A stretch of 64,000 nucleotides of DNA from Hofstenia miamia. Lineage: Eukaryota > Xenacoelomorpha > Acoela. Location: NCBI GenBank assembly GCA_004352715.1, contig SCFE01000042.1, forward strand, positions 777,963 to 841,962, given 5' to 3'. The notes beneath the pieces were generated by a model, which searched no databases, was not told where the DNA came from, and was given only the letters and a program-made list of their open reading frames with translations. Of the stretch, positions 1-10,979 are shown in pieces (within the stretch, counting starts at the first letter, position 1; each line of letters opens with the position of its first letter). The translations under genes were made by a program, and so were the position numbers.

Positions 1-376
1 TTTGAAATTTATTGAAAAATTTTCTAACATCTTCTTTAGTAATAGATTTCAATCTTACTAATTTGTCAATTAACTGAACAATTTCATTATGAATTTGAGC
101 ACTATCATTTCCAGCATTCTTAGAAGAAGTAAGGAATTCTAAATGATCCATTAATTGTGAAGGATCATTGTAGTAGAAAACACTTTGACCCTTAATTATC
201 TTTTTAACTTTTTGATACTTGCAATTACCTGTAACTCCAGCAAGTTTTACAGGATTCCTAAATACTCTCTTAGACTTTTCAGTGTATTTATCTTGCTTTT
301 TATTATATCTCTTTGTTAAAAGATCTATGAAGGATTGATCAATTGGCTCAGAAATAATTGGCTTTCCATAAGGCAT
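1..376 (-). CDS. Unknown protein, partial, open at the window edge
   Basis: I do not recognise this gene with certainty. Reading leftward from an ATG at 376-374, the minus strand stays open for 125 codons to the window edge, so the C-terminus is missing. The protein begins MPYGKPIISEPID, has a basic stretch (about residues 20-50), then a core with FYYNDPSQLMDHLEFL, SSKNAGND and HNEIVQLIDKL. No stop or frameshift interrupts it, unlike the decayed retroelement immediately to its right, which is read in the opposite direction. From memory, short proteins with a similar 'D-P-x-x-L ... L-x-L-L-x-x-S-x-x-A-G-N ... N-E-I' core accompany virus-like or mobile elements in invertebrates; that is recall, not a search. 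The intact frame suggests selection or recent arrival. It could instead be a chance long frame, but the protein-like composition argues against that. Confidence 0.5.
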   Translation of the reverse strand, partial: MPYGKPIISEPIDQSFIDLLTKRYNKKQDKYTEKSKRVFRNPVKLAGVTGNCKYQKVKKIIKGQSVFYYNDPSQLMDHLEFLTSSKNAGNDSAQIHNEIVQLIDKLVRLKSITKEDVRKFFNKFQ

Positions 377-789
377 GCTATTTTAATCTACATAATAAGC
401 TTCCAAAATTTTTATCATACAATGAATATGTAAATCTACCAGAAAAAAACACTGATAAAAAGGGCAAACCCATATTACCCATCATAATCAAAGAAGAAAT
501 TACAGAAACAGAAATTATCAAAAAACAACAAACTGACATGATCAAAAAAATAAAAGATGATAAAAAACAACTGGGAAAGAATGCAAATAGTTACTTCCAA
601 AGATATAAAGGAAGATAAACAAAAATGGACTGTTTTATGTTGAATGGAAATCACTACAAATCACAATATCCAAATATTTTAAGAGTGATGTCATAAAAAT
701 TTCACAAAAATGGGCATATCAGTATAGTGCAACTGAAATGACATTCAGCACAAAATTCATAACAACAGCAATTAAAAAGACAGTGGAAG

Positions 790-1728
790 ACATTATCAAC
801 AAAGGTACAACATGCCTAATTAATAACAAACATCACTACCCAAGACAAACAGCACCACTAGAAAAGATCATTTCAACAGTGCCAAACCACATGTACATTT
901 AGATTTGGAAAAATTATCATAGAACAATGAAGGGTACCAATATATATTGGTAATGGTCGACAATTTTACAAAATACACTAGGATTATACCCTTAGAATCA
1001 ACCCCTGCTAAAGTAGTGGCAGAAAAAAAAGTACTAAAAGAATGGATATTAAAATTCAGACCTATGCAAGTAATCATATCTGACCACAGAGTTCAATTTG
1101 AAAGTAAATTATTTGAAGAGATGACGAAATTTATAGAAATAATAAATGAGAAAACAACAGCATGATACCCACAAGCAAATGGAGCTGTTGAAAGACTAAA
1201 CCACACAATGATAAAACTAATAAGAGTAATGACATTGAGAATAGGAGGAAGAGACTGGCGTGAAGTACTAGAAATAGAAGAATATTTTTATAACACATTT
1301 GTGCACTCAACCATAGAATGAATGACACCATACAAAGTGATGTACAGCAGAGAAGCCACAACACCAATCTTGATGCAATATCACACATACACAGGAAAAA
1401 TAGACAATGAATACATAAACAAATTAAAAGATTAGATGATTGGAATTCATGAAGCAATGTGCTACACATAAAACAATCAACCATTAGTCAAGAAAGAAAT
1501 TTCAACAAAAAAATATATTATCAACCACACAAGAAAGGTTTACACATACACACTAATGAGAACTCAAGACATAAACCAAGTCAGAATATTAAAAACACAA
1601 TGGGCAGGGCCCTACACAATACACAAAGTACTACCTAACAACAACTGTAAACTAGATGATGGAAAGATACTACACTTCCAAAACCTAAAGAGGGCTACAA
1701 CAGACGTAAAAAAAAATAGCATTAGATA
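790..1728 (+). pseudogene. Ty3-type integrase relic
   Basis: Integrase inserts the cDNA copy of a retroelement into the host genome. Read across frame breaks, the relic shows the end of the zinc-binding region (VEDIINKGTTCLINNKHHYP), then the catalytic core: an ILVMVDNFTKYTRIIPLES strand (first acidic residue near 955), an IISDHR segment (second aspartate near 1081) and YPQANGAVERLNHT (glutamate near 1190). The C-terminal GPY/F-type motif appears as WAGPYTIHKVL at about 1600-1640. Order and spacing are those of Ty3/gypsy integrases. In-frame stops occur near 1163, 1319 and 1434, and the frame shifts at least twice, so this is a dead copy. A retroviral or Polinton integrase is a less likely alternative, given the GPY/F motif and the LTR-like 3' boundary. 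Confidence 0.7.
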
Positions 1729-4131
1729 AAAATGCAGAATTCAAAATTGTAAGGGATACTGAAAGTACTTATGTTAATATGGATGAACTAGACAGTGCCT
1801 GTGAAGAAGAATTTGATGAGGAGTTCAAAACAAATGTGGTCACTAGTAATTTAGAAAATGTAGTATGAACCAAATGCCCAAACACCTGGAACAGATTGTC
1901 AATGTATGGAACTGCATAAAATAGACAAACCCATCCAAGATCAATGGCCAACAGTAAACATTAAATCCGCAATTAAGATATCACATAACAGTAGAGAAGG
2001 TAGTACAAGAAATGCAAAGAGTACACAAAATGGGCTCAAAAAGAGATTTCAGAGAAATGGTGTTCAAGGAGAAAAACACTCCAGAGATAAGAGCCAGAAT
2101 GTCAATCTGGATAGTAGCAATCATGTTGACAGACAATGAAAAACTAGTACTCCCAATAATGAGGAAACAGAGGAAAACAATCACAAGAAACCAAAAAAAA
2201 TGAATTCGCCTTGGCACTAATTACAGCAAATGTGAAAAATTGGATACTACAAATGATAAACATCCAATCAATGTCACCAACAAAAAAACCTATACAAACT
2301 TTCAAAAAATATTTCATGAGATTAATGATAAAAGAACAACCACTGGGAAGACTGAGTAGTATAGAAATGTCAACCAACAAAGGAATCTGTCTAAATGAAA
2401 TAGACATACTAAGTGATGAAACCAAAAAGTAGATGTAAGGAGCAACATCCAAAAGCAAGCTAAAAGCAACAAAACAATTACCTTGGATGACAACAAGGAA
2501 CCTCATAAAAAGGCAGGAATCCGAAATAAAAGAAATCACAAAGAAAATAAAAAGGGCATGAGCAAACACAACCATAGAGAAGGACATGCGGAAATATATG
2601 GTTGATTACTCAAAGTGCTCCTACCAAAAAATGTTAAAAACATTGGAACTCATGAGAAGAGAAGGACAAATGTGCCCAGTAGAAGTTATAGAACTAAATC
2701 AGAAAATCACAAGAAGAAATGGGCAGAGAAAAACAATTGCTACAATCAACAGACATTGTGCTAACACCAAACACCCAAAGAGAAATCAATAAGATTAACC
2801 TAGAAAAGTGGGGAAGTTGCAGCCCAAGTGAGATATCCTGGATAGACACAAATGGTGAAAGATTGCTAGTAGAAATAACAATTAAACAGGAATGGAAAGA
2901 TAACAATGTCAAAAGAATGTATGGAGAAGTTTATGAAAAGGAAACCAAATCAATGATTAAACTGCTGTTCACAGAGGTGTTCACAAAAACTGAAATCAGA
3001 TTAATGCTAAAACCACAAAATCAAATAGCAGTGTACACTGAATGTATCACATCAAAGATAACAATACCAATGGAAACAGCACAGAAGCTGTTGAAAAGCA
3101 GACCTACAAACTCATTTTGGGAAAATATAAGAACCAAAAAAACGATTACCCAGCAACATTTGGAGTAGCCACAACAGCAAAAATGGACAGAACATATGAA
3201 AACATTGAAAAACAAATGCTCACAACTCTATTACAATGTATGTCCCCACCTACGATCTTTACACCAATGCTCCTATCATTATAGAGACTGAAAAACAAAA
3301 AAGTCATTAAAGCATTTTAGCATAAGAACATGTATGTGAACACAAAGGAAAAAGCTATGGAAAAGATAAATGACAAAGATATCAGAAATCTAAATCAGTA
3401 CTGCTAAAGAATGATAACAAATAGAGAGTATACATAGAAGGAAAAGTGACACCATGCCATCTCTATTAGGAGGGAGAAACTATATCCAAACAGATTGAAA
3501 AGGTAAGAGCAGAAATCAAAAAGAGACCAACAAAACAGTAATACTCTTTTCTGGGATCAATGAAATTGTATGAGCAGAACTCTGGAGTGACACATACAAA
3601 TACTACAACGTCACAAAGAGGCTAGAAATTATATCAAGGATAAGAATAGGGAAGAACAACCCCAATGAGATAACAAAAGAGAAAGTGAGAGACAACATAA
3701 GTACGTTCTATCATTCGGCTTCCATATCAAAGTCACTTCATTCCACATATGAATTCTTTTATCTGAACATGACAATCCACCCAGATCTATCACATACTAG
3801 CAGAGTGCATGTGATAATGATGTTGATGATAGCGATCAAGGGTCTCAAACTCTAAAAGATGCACTTTGACGAATTTAACACCAAATTGAATGAACTGAGA
3901 AGCATGTGCACTATCTTATGCACATTGAAAACCCTGCAATTCTTAAGCCACAAGAAAATGGTGAGCACAGAAAAGGAGGTCGTCATGAAACTCACAAAAT
4001 TAGAAGAATACAAAAATGTACACTGGGATATGCTGCAAGCTGGAAAACTGATAAAGAAAGCAGGTACATGGGGAGCTAGCCGTCATTCTCAATTAGCTAT
4101 GCTGGCGGGGGAGTGTGACATAATGCAGTAA
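1729..4131 (+). pseudogene. Unassigned coding-like 3' region of the Ty3-like element
   Basis: About 2.4 kb of A-rich plus-strand sequence lies between integrase and the LTR boundary. It has protein-like stretches in shifting frames, the longest being 149 codons at 2719-3168 and 90 codons at 3859-4131. It is lysine- and glutamate-rich and highly charged. I see no transmembrane segment, signal peptide or zinc knuckle, so I do not call it an envelope or Gag protein. The last frame runs through the purine tract into the LTR start, as many Ty3-like 3' ORFs do. Its function is unknown. Confidence 0.4.
4104..4113 (+). other. Polypurine tract and 3' LTR start
   Basis: A GGCGGGGGAG tract in otherwise AT-rich sequence is followed directly by TGTGACATAATG at 4114. 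A G-rich polypurine tract abutting a TG dinucleotide is the standard plus-strand primer and U3 boundary of LTR retroelements. The right end of the LTR could not be found. Confidence 0.6.
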
Positions 4132-4469
4132 CAAAGAATAAAACAAGAGGAAACCAAGACTAATAATAAAGTCAATTAATGTTAATGATTAATTCTTTGT
4201 AACAACATAATTATCACTCATATTTTGTAAAACAATTATTAATGCAGTTTTTGAGAAGTCCTTTGTAGAAAATTGTTTGACAAAAAGATAACAGACAAAA
4301 CCACTACAGCTAATTTAATGATGACATTGCATATTCAAAGCAGATGAAGAAATACTAAATAAAGTTAAGAACAGGTGCATGTCAATTTTTATATGTTTGT
4401 GAACATTTACTGTAAATAGATTTTATCCAATTTGCAGAGTGATGAATTTAGTTTCACCAGATTTATCTT

Positions 4470-4640
4470 TTCATTAGACGAAATTTAATTTAAGATTTAT
4501 TAGCCCTCTAGTGGATGAATTTAGTAATGTAGATGAAAAATTATTTTGAAATTAAATTGACTTCATTTTACCTCCATTTCTGTTTGAAATCAAAGCTACC
4601 ATGACTCATTACGAAAACACTCTAAGTGTGAGAGTTCAAT
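4470..4640. repeat. Dispersed repeat, copy 1 (second copy near 63.4 kb)
   Basis: Sequence from ACGAAATTTAATT through AGCCCTCTAG to the ATGACTCATTA block matches, with substitutions and small gaps, the stretch at about 63420-63590 in the same order and orientation. No termini or target-site duplication could be fixed. Class unknown. Confidence 0.45.
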
Positions 4641-5126
4641 GACTTATATTTGTATATGTTTTTTTTCAGAAACATATTAAGGATGGAAGCCAATCATTTC
4701 TATATTCTTGGTTATCAATATTGGTACTTTAAAAAATTCAAACTCAAATTCTTCTCTGAACTTTGACTTTAGCAATAACAAATATTTCGTTGAAAATCAA
4801 TATACTGTATAATTATATTGTAGTTTTTTGTCGAATTAACTTACTGCCAATAAACAGTAGAAAGTAGAAACAAATGGTGGCTTAATACTGGCTCAAGATG
4901 GGAATATGTCAGTGGTAAATTTTTAAGACTGTATGACTATGACCCAGTTAACGCAAAATAACTGAATGGAGCAAGTGATTCAGAAGAAGATGGCATTGGC
5001 CCAGTTATATCAGTCTATCACTCAATTGCAACCTACTGTTTAATATATGTTCATTTATTAAAGTTCAAACTAAAGGTTTTGTCAGTTAAAGCAAATGCTT
5101 GATGCGGGAACTTCAATAAGCATGGC
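4641..5126. other. No gene seen
   Basis: AT-rich sequence up to the first gap. I see no coding frame, RNA gene or clear repeat. Confidence 0.6.
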
Positions 5127-6050
5127 NNNNNNNNNNNNNNNNNNNNNNNNNNNNNNNNNNNNNNNNNNNNNNNNNNNNNNNNNNNNNNNNNNNNNNNNNN
5201 NNNNNNNNNNNNNNNNNNNNNNNNNNNNNNNNNNNNNNNNNNNNNNNNNNNNNNNNNNNNNNNNNNNNNNNNNNNNNNNNNNNNNNNNNNNNNNNNNNNN
5301 NNNNNNNNNNNNNNNNNNNNNNNNNNNNNNNNNNNNNNNNNNNNNNNNNNNNNNNNNNNNNNNNNNNNNNNNNNNNNNNNNNNNNNNNNNNNNNNNNNNN
5401 NNNNNNNNNNNNNNNNNNNNNNNNNNNNNNNNNNNNNNNNNNNNNNNNNNNNNNNNNNNNNNNNNNNNNNNNNNNNNNNNNNNNNNNNNNNNNNNNNNNN
5501 NNNNNNNNNNNNNNNNNNNNNNNNNNNNNNNNNNNNNNNNNNNNNNNNNNNNNNNNNNNNNNNNNNNNNNNNNNNNNNNNNNNNNNNNNNNNNNNNNNNN
5601 NNNNNNNNNNNNNNNNNNNNNNNNNNNNNNNNNNNNNNNNNNNNNNNNNNNNNNNNNNNNNNNNNNNNNNNNNNNNNNNNNNNNNNNNNNNNNNNNNNNN
5701 NNNNNNNNNNNNNNNNNNNNNNNNNNNNNNNNNNNNNNNNNNNNNNNNNNNNNNNNNNNNNNNNNNNNNNNNNNNNNNNNNNNNNNNNNNNNNNNNNNNN
5801 NNNNNNNNNNNNNNNNNNNNNNNNNNNNNNNNNNNNNNNNNNNNNNNNNNNNNNNNNNNNNNNNNNNNNNNNNNNNNNNNNNNNNNNNNNNNNNNNNNNN
5901 NNNNNNNNNNNNNNNNNNNNNNNNNNNNNNNNNNNNNNNNNNNNNNNNNNNNNNNNNNNNNNNNNNNNNNNNNNNNNNNNNNNNNNNNNNNNNNNNNNNN
6001 NNNNNNNNNNNNNNNNNNNNNNNNNNNNNNNNNNNNNNNNNNNNNNNNNN
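5127..6050. other. Assembly gap (924 N)
   Basis: Unbroken run of N. Any reading frame crossing it is an artefact. Confidence 0.99.
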
Positions 6051-6764
6051 TGTACAACAAACACCCATTTCTATGAAATAGACCTGCACTGAATGAATTG
6101 TCCTTGAAAAGCACTTTAAGTTCGTAATAATCTACTGATACATTGTTCGCAGTTTACAATAAAAGTATTGATCAAATCGGAAATCGACAAAAACTGCCAC
6201 ATTGAACTATTGTTGTGTAGGAGAATGATATATTTTTTATGACTACAGCGTCAAAATATACTTTACAGTAACCTTCCGAAGTTATTCTACTCCAAGGTTT
6301 AAATTGCTTTGCTCTAGACAGGTCAATGACATAATTTCAGATATCAAAGGAAGCTCTAATCCTTTGTTTAAATAAAGCAAATATTGAAATGCTATTAAAG
6401 TGGTATGTTTTTATCAATTACATTTATCGCTCTAAAAATATGGAAAATTTGGGCTGTCTAAATATATAAAGTTGAGAGCTAAAATATGAAAAGTGAAGAA
6501 GAGACAAAGAAGAATATAGTAGATGCACTATTTTTAGACGGATGCCAAACTAATAATATATCAGAAAGTCATCCAAACATATAAAATGCACTATTTTGTA
6601 GCGGATATTGTAGTGGACTGTATGCGCCATATTGTATATATCCTCGACTATAGCTATCACTGAATGCAAACATATATTAACACAAAATGTAAATATAATA
6701 TATTTATTTAATATCAACAATTTTAATGCCATAAATTCTCAAAATCGCATTAACAACAGTGATT
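6051..6764. other. No gene seen
   Basis: AT-rich sequence between two gaps, with no supported feature. Confidence 0.6.
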
Positions 6765-7274
6765 NNNNNNNNNNNNNNNNNNNNNNNNNNNNNNNNNNNN
6801 NNNNNNNNNNNNNNNNNNNNNNNNNNNNNNNNNNNNNNNNNNNNNNNNNNNNNNNNNNNNNNNNNNNNNNNNNNNNNNNNNNNNNNNNNNNNNNNNNNNN
6901 NNNNNNNNNNNNNNNNNNNNNNNNNNNNNNNNNNNNNNNNNNNNNNNNNNNNNNNNNNNNNNNNNNNNNNNNNNNNNNNNNNNNNNNNNNNNNNNNNNNN
7001 NNNNNNNNNNNNNNNNNNNNNNNNNNNNNNNNNNNNNNNNNNNNNNNNNNNNNNNNNNNNNNNNNNNNNNNNNNNNNNNNNNNNNNNNNNNNNNNNNNNN
7101 NNNNNNNNNNNNNNNNNNNNNNNNNNNNNNNNNNNNNNNNNNNNNNNNNNNNNNNNNNNNNNNNNNNNNNNNNNNNNNNNNNNNNNNNNNNNNNNNNNNN
7201 NNNNNNNNNNNNNNNNNNNNNNNNNNNNNNNNNNNNNNNNNNNNNNNNNNNNNNNNNNNNNNNNNNNNNNNNNN
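6765..7274. other. Assembly gap (510 N)
   Basis: Unbroken run of N. Confidence 0.99.
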
Positions 7275-7789
7275 CTATGGTTGCAAAGTAGAGAAAAAGA
7301 TGAGCGACTTACTATGATTTTCCTCAAAACATACATTGTAGTCAATATAAATTGACAATTTGCTCAATCAAATAAACGTGAAATCAAAGCTGTTTAAATA
7401 TAAATATAGACTTTAGATATCAGTCTATCAGATTCCGAGAGTGAAGCATTAATACCTTTTCTTCTCGAATATCTGTGCTATGAAATTCAAAAATTTTAAT
7501 GGAATTTCCCTTGATTTGAAAGGGTGAATTCAATGCAATTTTGCTCAATTAATTTTTGAAGTTTTTCCAAATTTCAGTAGTTATATAGAATCAGTAGCTT
7601 TCGAATTTCAACAATCCGAGAGTGAAGGAACATTATATGATATTGCTTGCCCATTAAAGCCAAAAATAAATTTTATCAATGTATTAAGATAATAAATCAC
7701 ATTTTAAAGCGCCATCTATCGACAAGGAAAATCTTACTACAAAAATATTTCGTCTAATGTATTGTATTATCAGGTTTATATATGCAAGC
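7275..7789. other. No gene; short internal repeat
   Basis: Non-coding AT-rich sequence. The phrase CCGAGAGTGAAG occurs twice (about 7435 and 7617), about 180 bp apart, hinting at an old duplication or two related repeat fragments. Confidence 0.4.
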
Positions 7790-8480
7790 AGAAAGCTAAA
7801 TTTTTGAGCACATGGGTTGCTCTCAGGTGGTCCCCAAATTCATTTAAAGGGATTTCAGAACTGCTGCACACTCAGCCATTCATCACGCGGTGGAGCTGGT
7901 AGCCTGGAGCTCAGCTTGTGTTCTTAAGTTAAGTGTACGGATAGGAGTTTTATCTGTTTAGCTTTCCAATCGATTCAATTACGGAAATAAGAGCATGTCA
8001 TCAAATAGCTGGAAAGCTACCCTTAGGCTAACCTGTTTTAGATCCAAATTCTTCTGGAATAATAATAAGATCTATTATACATACGAGGCGCCTACGAGCC
8101 CCTCTATATTATATATGTTTATAGTAGATTTGTCAACTCAGGGATCTTGTTTCTGCAGCCTGCACATGTATGCAGGGTTCATATATTCATATTTATATAA
8201 ATAGGGTTATTTACAAGTAGGATCTATAAGATGCTGAAGCAGTCAGGTTGTGAACATTCATTTATTGCAAAACCCCATCATAACAAAAACAATCAATGCA
8301 CTAAAATTGAATCAGAGTTCCAATTACCACGCACTGAGAGATTTACTTGCACTGAGGCTTGTTCATGAGTCACAAACAATTCCATGGCAACTGGTGATCA
8401 TTTACCATGTCTGTTCTTGCTTTGTTGCATTAGTCGGCGTCGGATTTCGACCCTGGTGATATCTGGCTGTGGATCTAAAT
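7790..8480 (-). repeat. Composite dispersed repeat, copy 1
   Basis: The reverse complement matches 42241-42910 in two blocks kept in the same order. The head block holds GGGTCGAAATCCGACGCC, CTCTCAGTGCGTG and GTGCATTGATTGTT. The far block holds TTTGGGGACCA flanked by similar sequence. The head resembles a pol III B box (GGTTCGANNCC), which would fit a tRNA-derived SINE, but the 690-bp length and AATAAA-like signals in the sister copy would also fit an LTR. Class unresolved. Confidence 0.6.
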
Positions 8481-8690
8481 CATTACAGAAAATATTTCTT
8501 GCTACGAAATGTTTTTCTCGCGCGATGGCGTATGAAAATTGATTTCACTTGCTATCTTAATACATGGCATAAAAAATACTTTTAGCAATTCCTCTAAATT
8601 GGCATGCATTTTTATACCGTCAGAAATCTTTCTGCATCGTGAAGCAATACGCATTGTAGTGCTGCCTTTCCTTAAAGGAAGTGTTTGCTA
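8481..8690 (+). repeat. Single arm related to the foldback element at 9081
   Basis: Starts CATTACAGAAAATATTTCTT and runs through GCTATCTTAATAC and GGCATGCATTTT, closely matching 9081-9300. No matching inverted arm follows before 9080, so this is a half element or a rearranged copy. Confidence 0.65.
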
Positions 8691-9080
8691 GATTTATTTT
8701 TTGAGCAAGACGTTGTTGGCACATTTGAAAATTGCTTAAAGCTTATTTCAAATGTTGATTCTTCTGTATGTTTTATTCGACATTTAGAGACAACAGCTTT
8801 TTTATTTCCTGCGAATGACAAAAGTAATCTTCAAATGAAATGCAGTTTAGATTTAAAATTCAATGTTTCGTTCTCTGATTTTGAATAACCAGTTCTCTCT
8901 AATTTCATTCATATTCTGCGGCCGCATATCGACAACTTTCGTCCTTTTCTATTTTACCATGTGAGCGCCCACTTCAACGACCTTCTCATAATTTATCACC
9001 TCAAGAAGGTAATGTTACCGAAAGTAATTACTTACAACTAGAAGCACAAAACTGAACTATCATGGAAACGTGTGTATCCT
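8691..9080. other. No gene seen
   Basis: Spacer between two related repeat arms. A 67-codon frame here has no recognisable features. A NotI-type GCGGCCGC site is present near 8921. Confidence 0.4.
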
Positions 9081-9490
9081 CATTACACGAAATATTTTCT
9101 TGCTACAAAGAATTTCTGTTGCGCGTTGGCCTACGAAAATTGATTTCGCGTGCTATCTTAATACTTGGCATAAAAAATATTTTTAGCGATTGCTCGAAAT
9201 TGGCATGCATTTTCTACCGTCAAAAAATATTTTTGAATGACGAAGCAATGTGCATTGTGGTGCTTCTTTTCTCCAAAGGAAATGTTTGTTAGATTTTGGG
9301 GCAGTTTGCATTTTAATTGTGCCTTTTTTTCTTGCGAAGTCATTGAAAAAAGTATTCTTAGCGATTTCTCTAAAGTGGTCTGATTTTGTGACCGCATAAA
9401 AATGCCGTGTATTAAGATAGCAGGCAAAATCAATTTTCATATGCCATCGCGCGACAAAAACATTCGTAGCAAGAAATATTTTGTGTAATG
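9081..9490. mobile_element. Foldback-type element with roughly 95-bp inverted arms
   Basis: The left arm begins CATTACACGAAATATTTTCT (9081) and the right arm ends AAGAAATATTTTGTGTAATG (9490); these are inverted copies. The match runs inward for about 95 bp through GCTATCTTAATAC, with about 20% divergence. The 410-bp unit codes for nothing recognisable, and frames on both strands are by-products of the palindrome. No convincing target-site duplication was found. Confidence 0.65.
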
Positions 9491-9780
9491 TGGAGTTCGA
9501 TTAGTGGTTGTATTACAATTAGTTGTACTAAAAATTGTAACCTATAATGTTAATTGATAATATTTGGATCGCTTGCTTACAGTTTGGAATTGTACACGTC
9601 AAGAGAAGAGATTTTTAATGGTAAAGTGGTATAGCCTTACCTAAAGCTGCCTACTTCAACTGTTATACAGATTCTACACTACTGTCAAGTACTCAATTTG
9701 GATTGCATTAATATTTTTATACTTTGATGTCCTATTAAATACTACAGAAAAATTCGAGGATGTCACTGGATACAAAAAGT
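9491..9780. other. No gene seen
   Basis: AT-rich sequence leading into the LINE relic. Confidence 0.4.
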
Positions 9781-10836
9781 CGCAGCTATTGCTTGCTTAG
9801 ATCTTTCTAAAACTTTCGATTCTATTGATCATAGCATACAAATAGAAATATTTTGATCTTAGATTGGAGAAAGTTTATTCTTGTAGCTTGCCTATTATGA
9901 AAGTATTAGAAATTACTGTTTTTCTATTTTACAGCTTTAAAACTCAGCCTTAATGCTGCAACCAGATTTGCTGTTCAATTCGAAAAATTTTCCAGGGATC
10001 ATGGAAGCAGTTTGGTGTGATCATGGTAGCCAGTCGCAAATATTTGTGGTTAGCATGATGATAGCTATATTTTATCTAATTAAATGTTGCTCCCATACAT
10101 ATTGATTGTTAACATCAGAACAATAACATTAAAAAAACGGAGACAGTTTAAATACGTGCTTGTAGAATTAAATTTTGAAAAGGGGTCATGGTTCGTGAGT
10201 TTCCCCTATTCTAAAATCTAGTAAGCTTAGAGGGAAAAATTTTTAAATATTTACGATGGCTTCGTAACCTAAAATATATATATTTATTTGCATATTTTCT
10301 ATAAAAGTAATTCAGTTGAGTGAGTTTAACTGTATCGATCTGGGCTTTTTTTGTGTTTGTATACCAATAATATGAAATTCAATCCAGGAAAGTTTAATTT
10401 ATGATATTTTTGAAAAAAGTAATATTCCATTAAGTAGTGAAAAATTTGATCTGAATGCATGAAATTCAGTTAACGATCTTGGAGTTATGTTTACGTCAAA
10501 TATGAGCTGGTCTCTTCATATTGAAACAAGATTAAAAAACAGCTCTTCTAAATTTGGTTTCTTAAACTAAGTATACTTTATTCTACTTTTTACAGAGTTA
10601 AGTCTACATTGTAAACATTTTTTCTATTATCGTGATTGTTATATGGATCAGTAATTTGGCAAGCTGATGTTAGTAGCTCTGATTATCTACAAATTTTACC
10701 GATATCGATGAGACTCAACTTTTGGATTGAAAGATTACGAAATACTGATTTTAGCATAATGAAATATGTATCACTGCATTTTCCATTTAGTATAAAAAAG
10801 GCAATAAAGGTAGTAATAGTAAATGAGTTTTATTAA
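9781..10836 (+). pseudogene. LINE reverse transcriptase relic A
   Basis: Reverse transcriptase of a non-LTR retrotransposon, decayed. At 9784-9855 one frame reads AAIACLDLSKTFDSIDHSIQ, the conserved RT block carrying the first catalytic aspartate. From about 10460 another frame reads LNSVNDLGVMFTSNMSWSLH, typical of the post-RT thumb region, and at 10636 LLYGSVIWQAD and ILPISMRL follow, the usual LINE C-terminal order. The Y-x-D-D block is not visible between them, so internal sequence is lost or scrambled. The relic faces LINE B (minus strand, 10980-12135) tail to tail; both share an L-P-I-S-[ML]-x-L C-terminal signature, so they are probably the same clade. Confidence 0.75.
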
Positions 10837-10979
10837 GCAGCATATACAAAGTACTCTAATATACAAATCTTAAAAAAAATAATAATCAGATTACACTTTA
10901 AATATAACAGGAACATTTAATAAAAATTCCCACGTAAAAGCCTACAAATCTTGCAAAAACATACCAAAAAATAGCTACA

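Larger units (their letters stand above)
358..4113 (+). mobile_element. Decayed Ty3-like LTR retroelement, integrase to 3' LTR boundary
   Basis: The plus strand carries an A-rich, protein-like tract with integrase similarity at its left (790-1728) and a purine tract followed by a TGTGACATAATG LTR-type start at its right (4104-4113). An 86-codon frame at 358-618 (lysine-rich, unrecognised) precedes the integrase and may belong to the same element. Stops and frameshifts are frequent throughout, so it is not functional. I see no protease or reverse transcriptase; the 5' part is either absent or lies outside the window. The oppositely read ORF at 1-376 overlaps its left end, so the true left boundary is uncertain. 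Confidence 0.6.

Noticed and set aside
1131-1484. 117-codon minus-strand frame rich in Leu, Ser and Cys
   Set aside because: It is the antisense of the integrase relic; the plus strand carries recognisable catalytic motifs.
2144-2587. 147-codon hydrophobic minus-strand frame
   Set aside because: Its membrane-like look comes from reading A-rich plus-strand coding relic backwards (Lys-rich becomes Phe/Leu-rich).
5051-6114. Several 330-codon reading frames on both strands
   Set aside because: They consist almost entirely of N. The same applies to frames crossing the gaps at 6.8-7.3, 12.6-13.6, 29.6, 32.3, 33.6, 37.6 and 58.3 kb.
9158-9440. Two overlapping 85-91-codon minus-strand frames
   Set aside because: They lie within the foldback element and arise from its palindromic arms; no protein motif.
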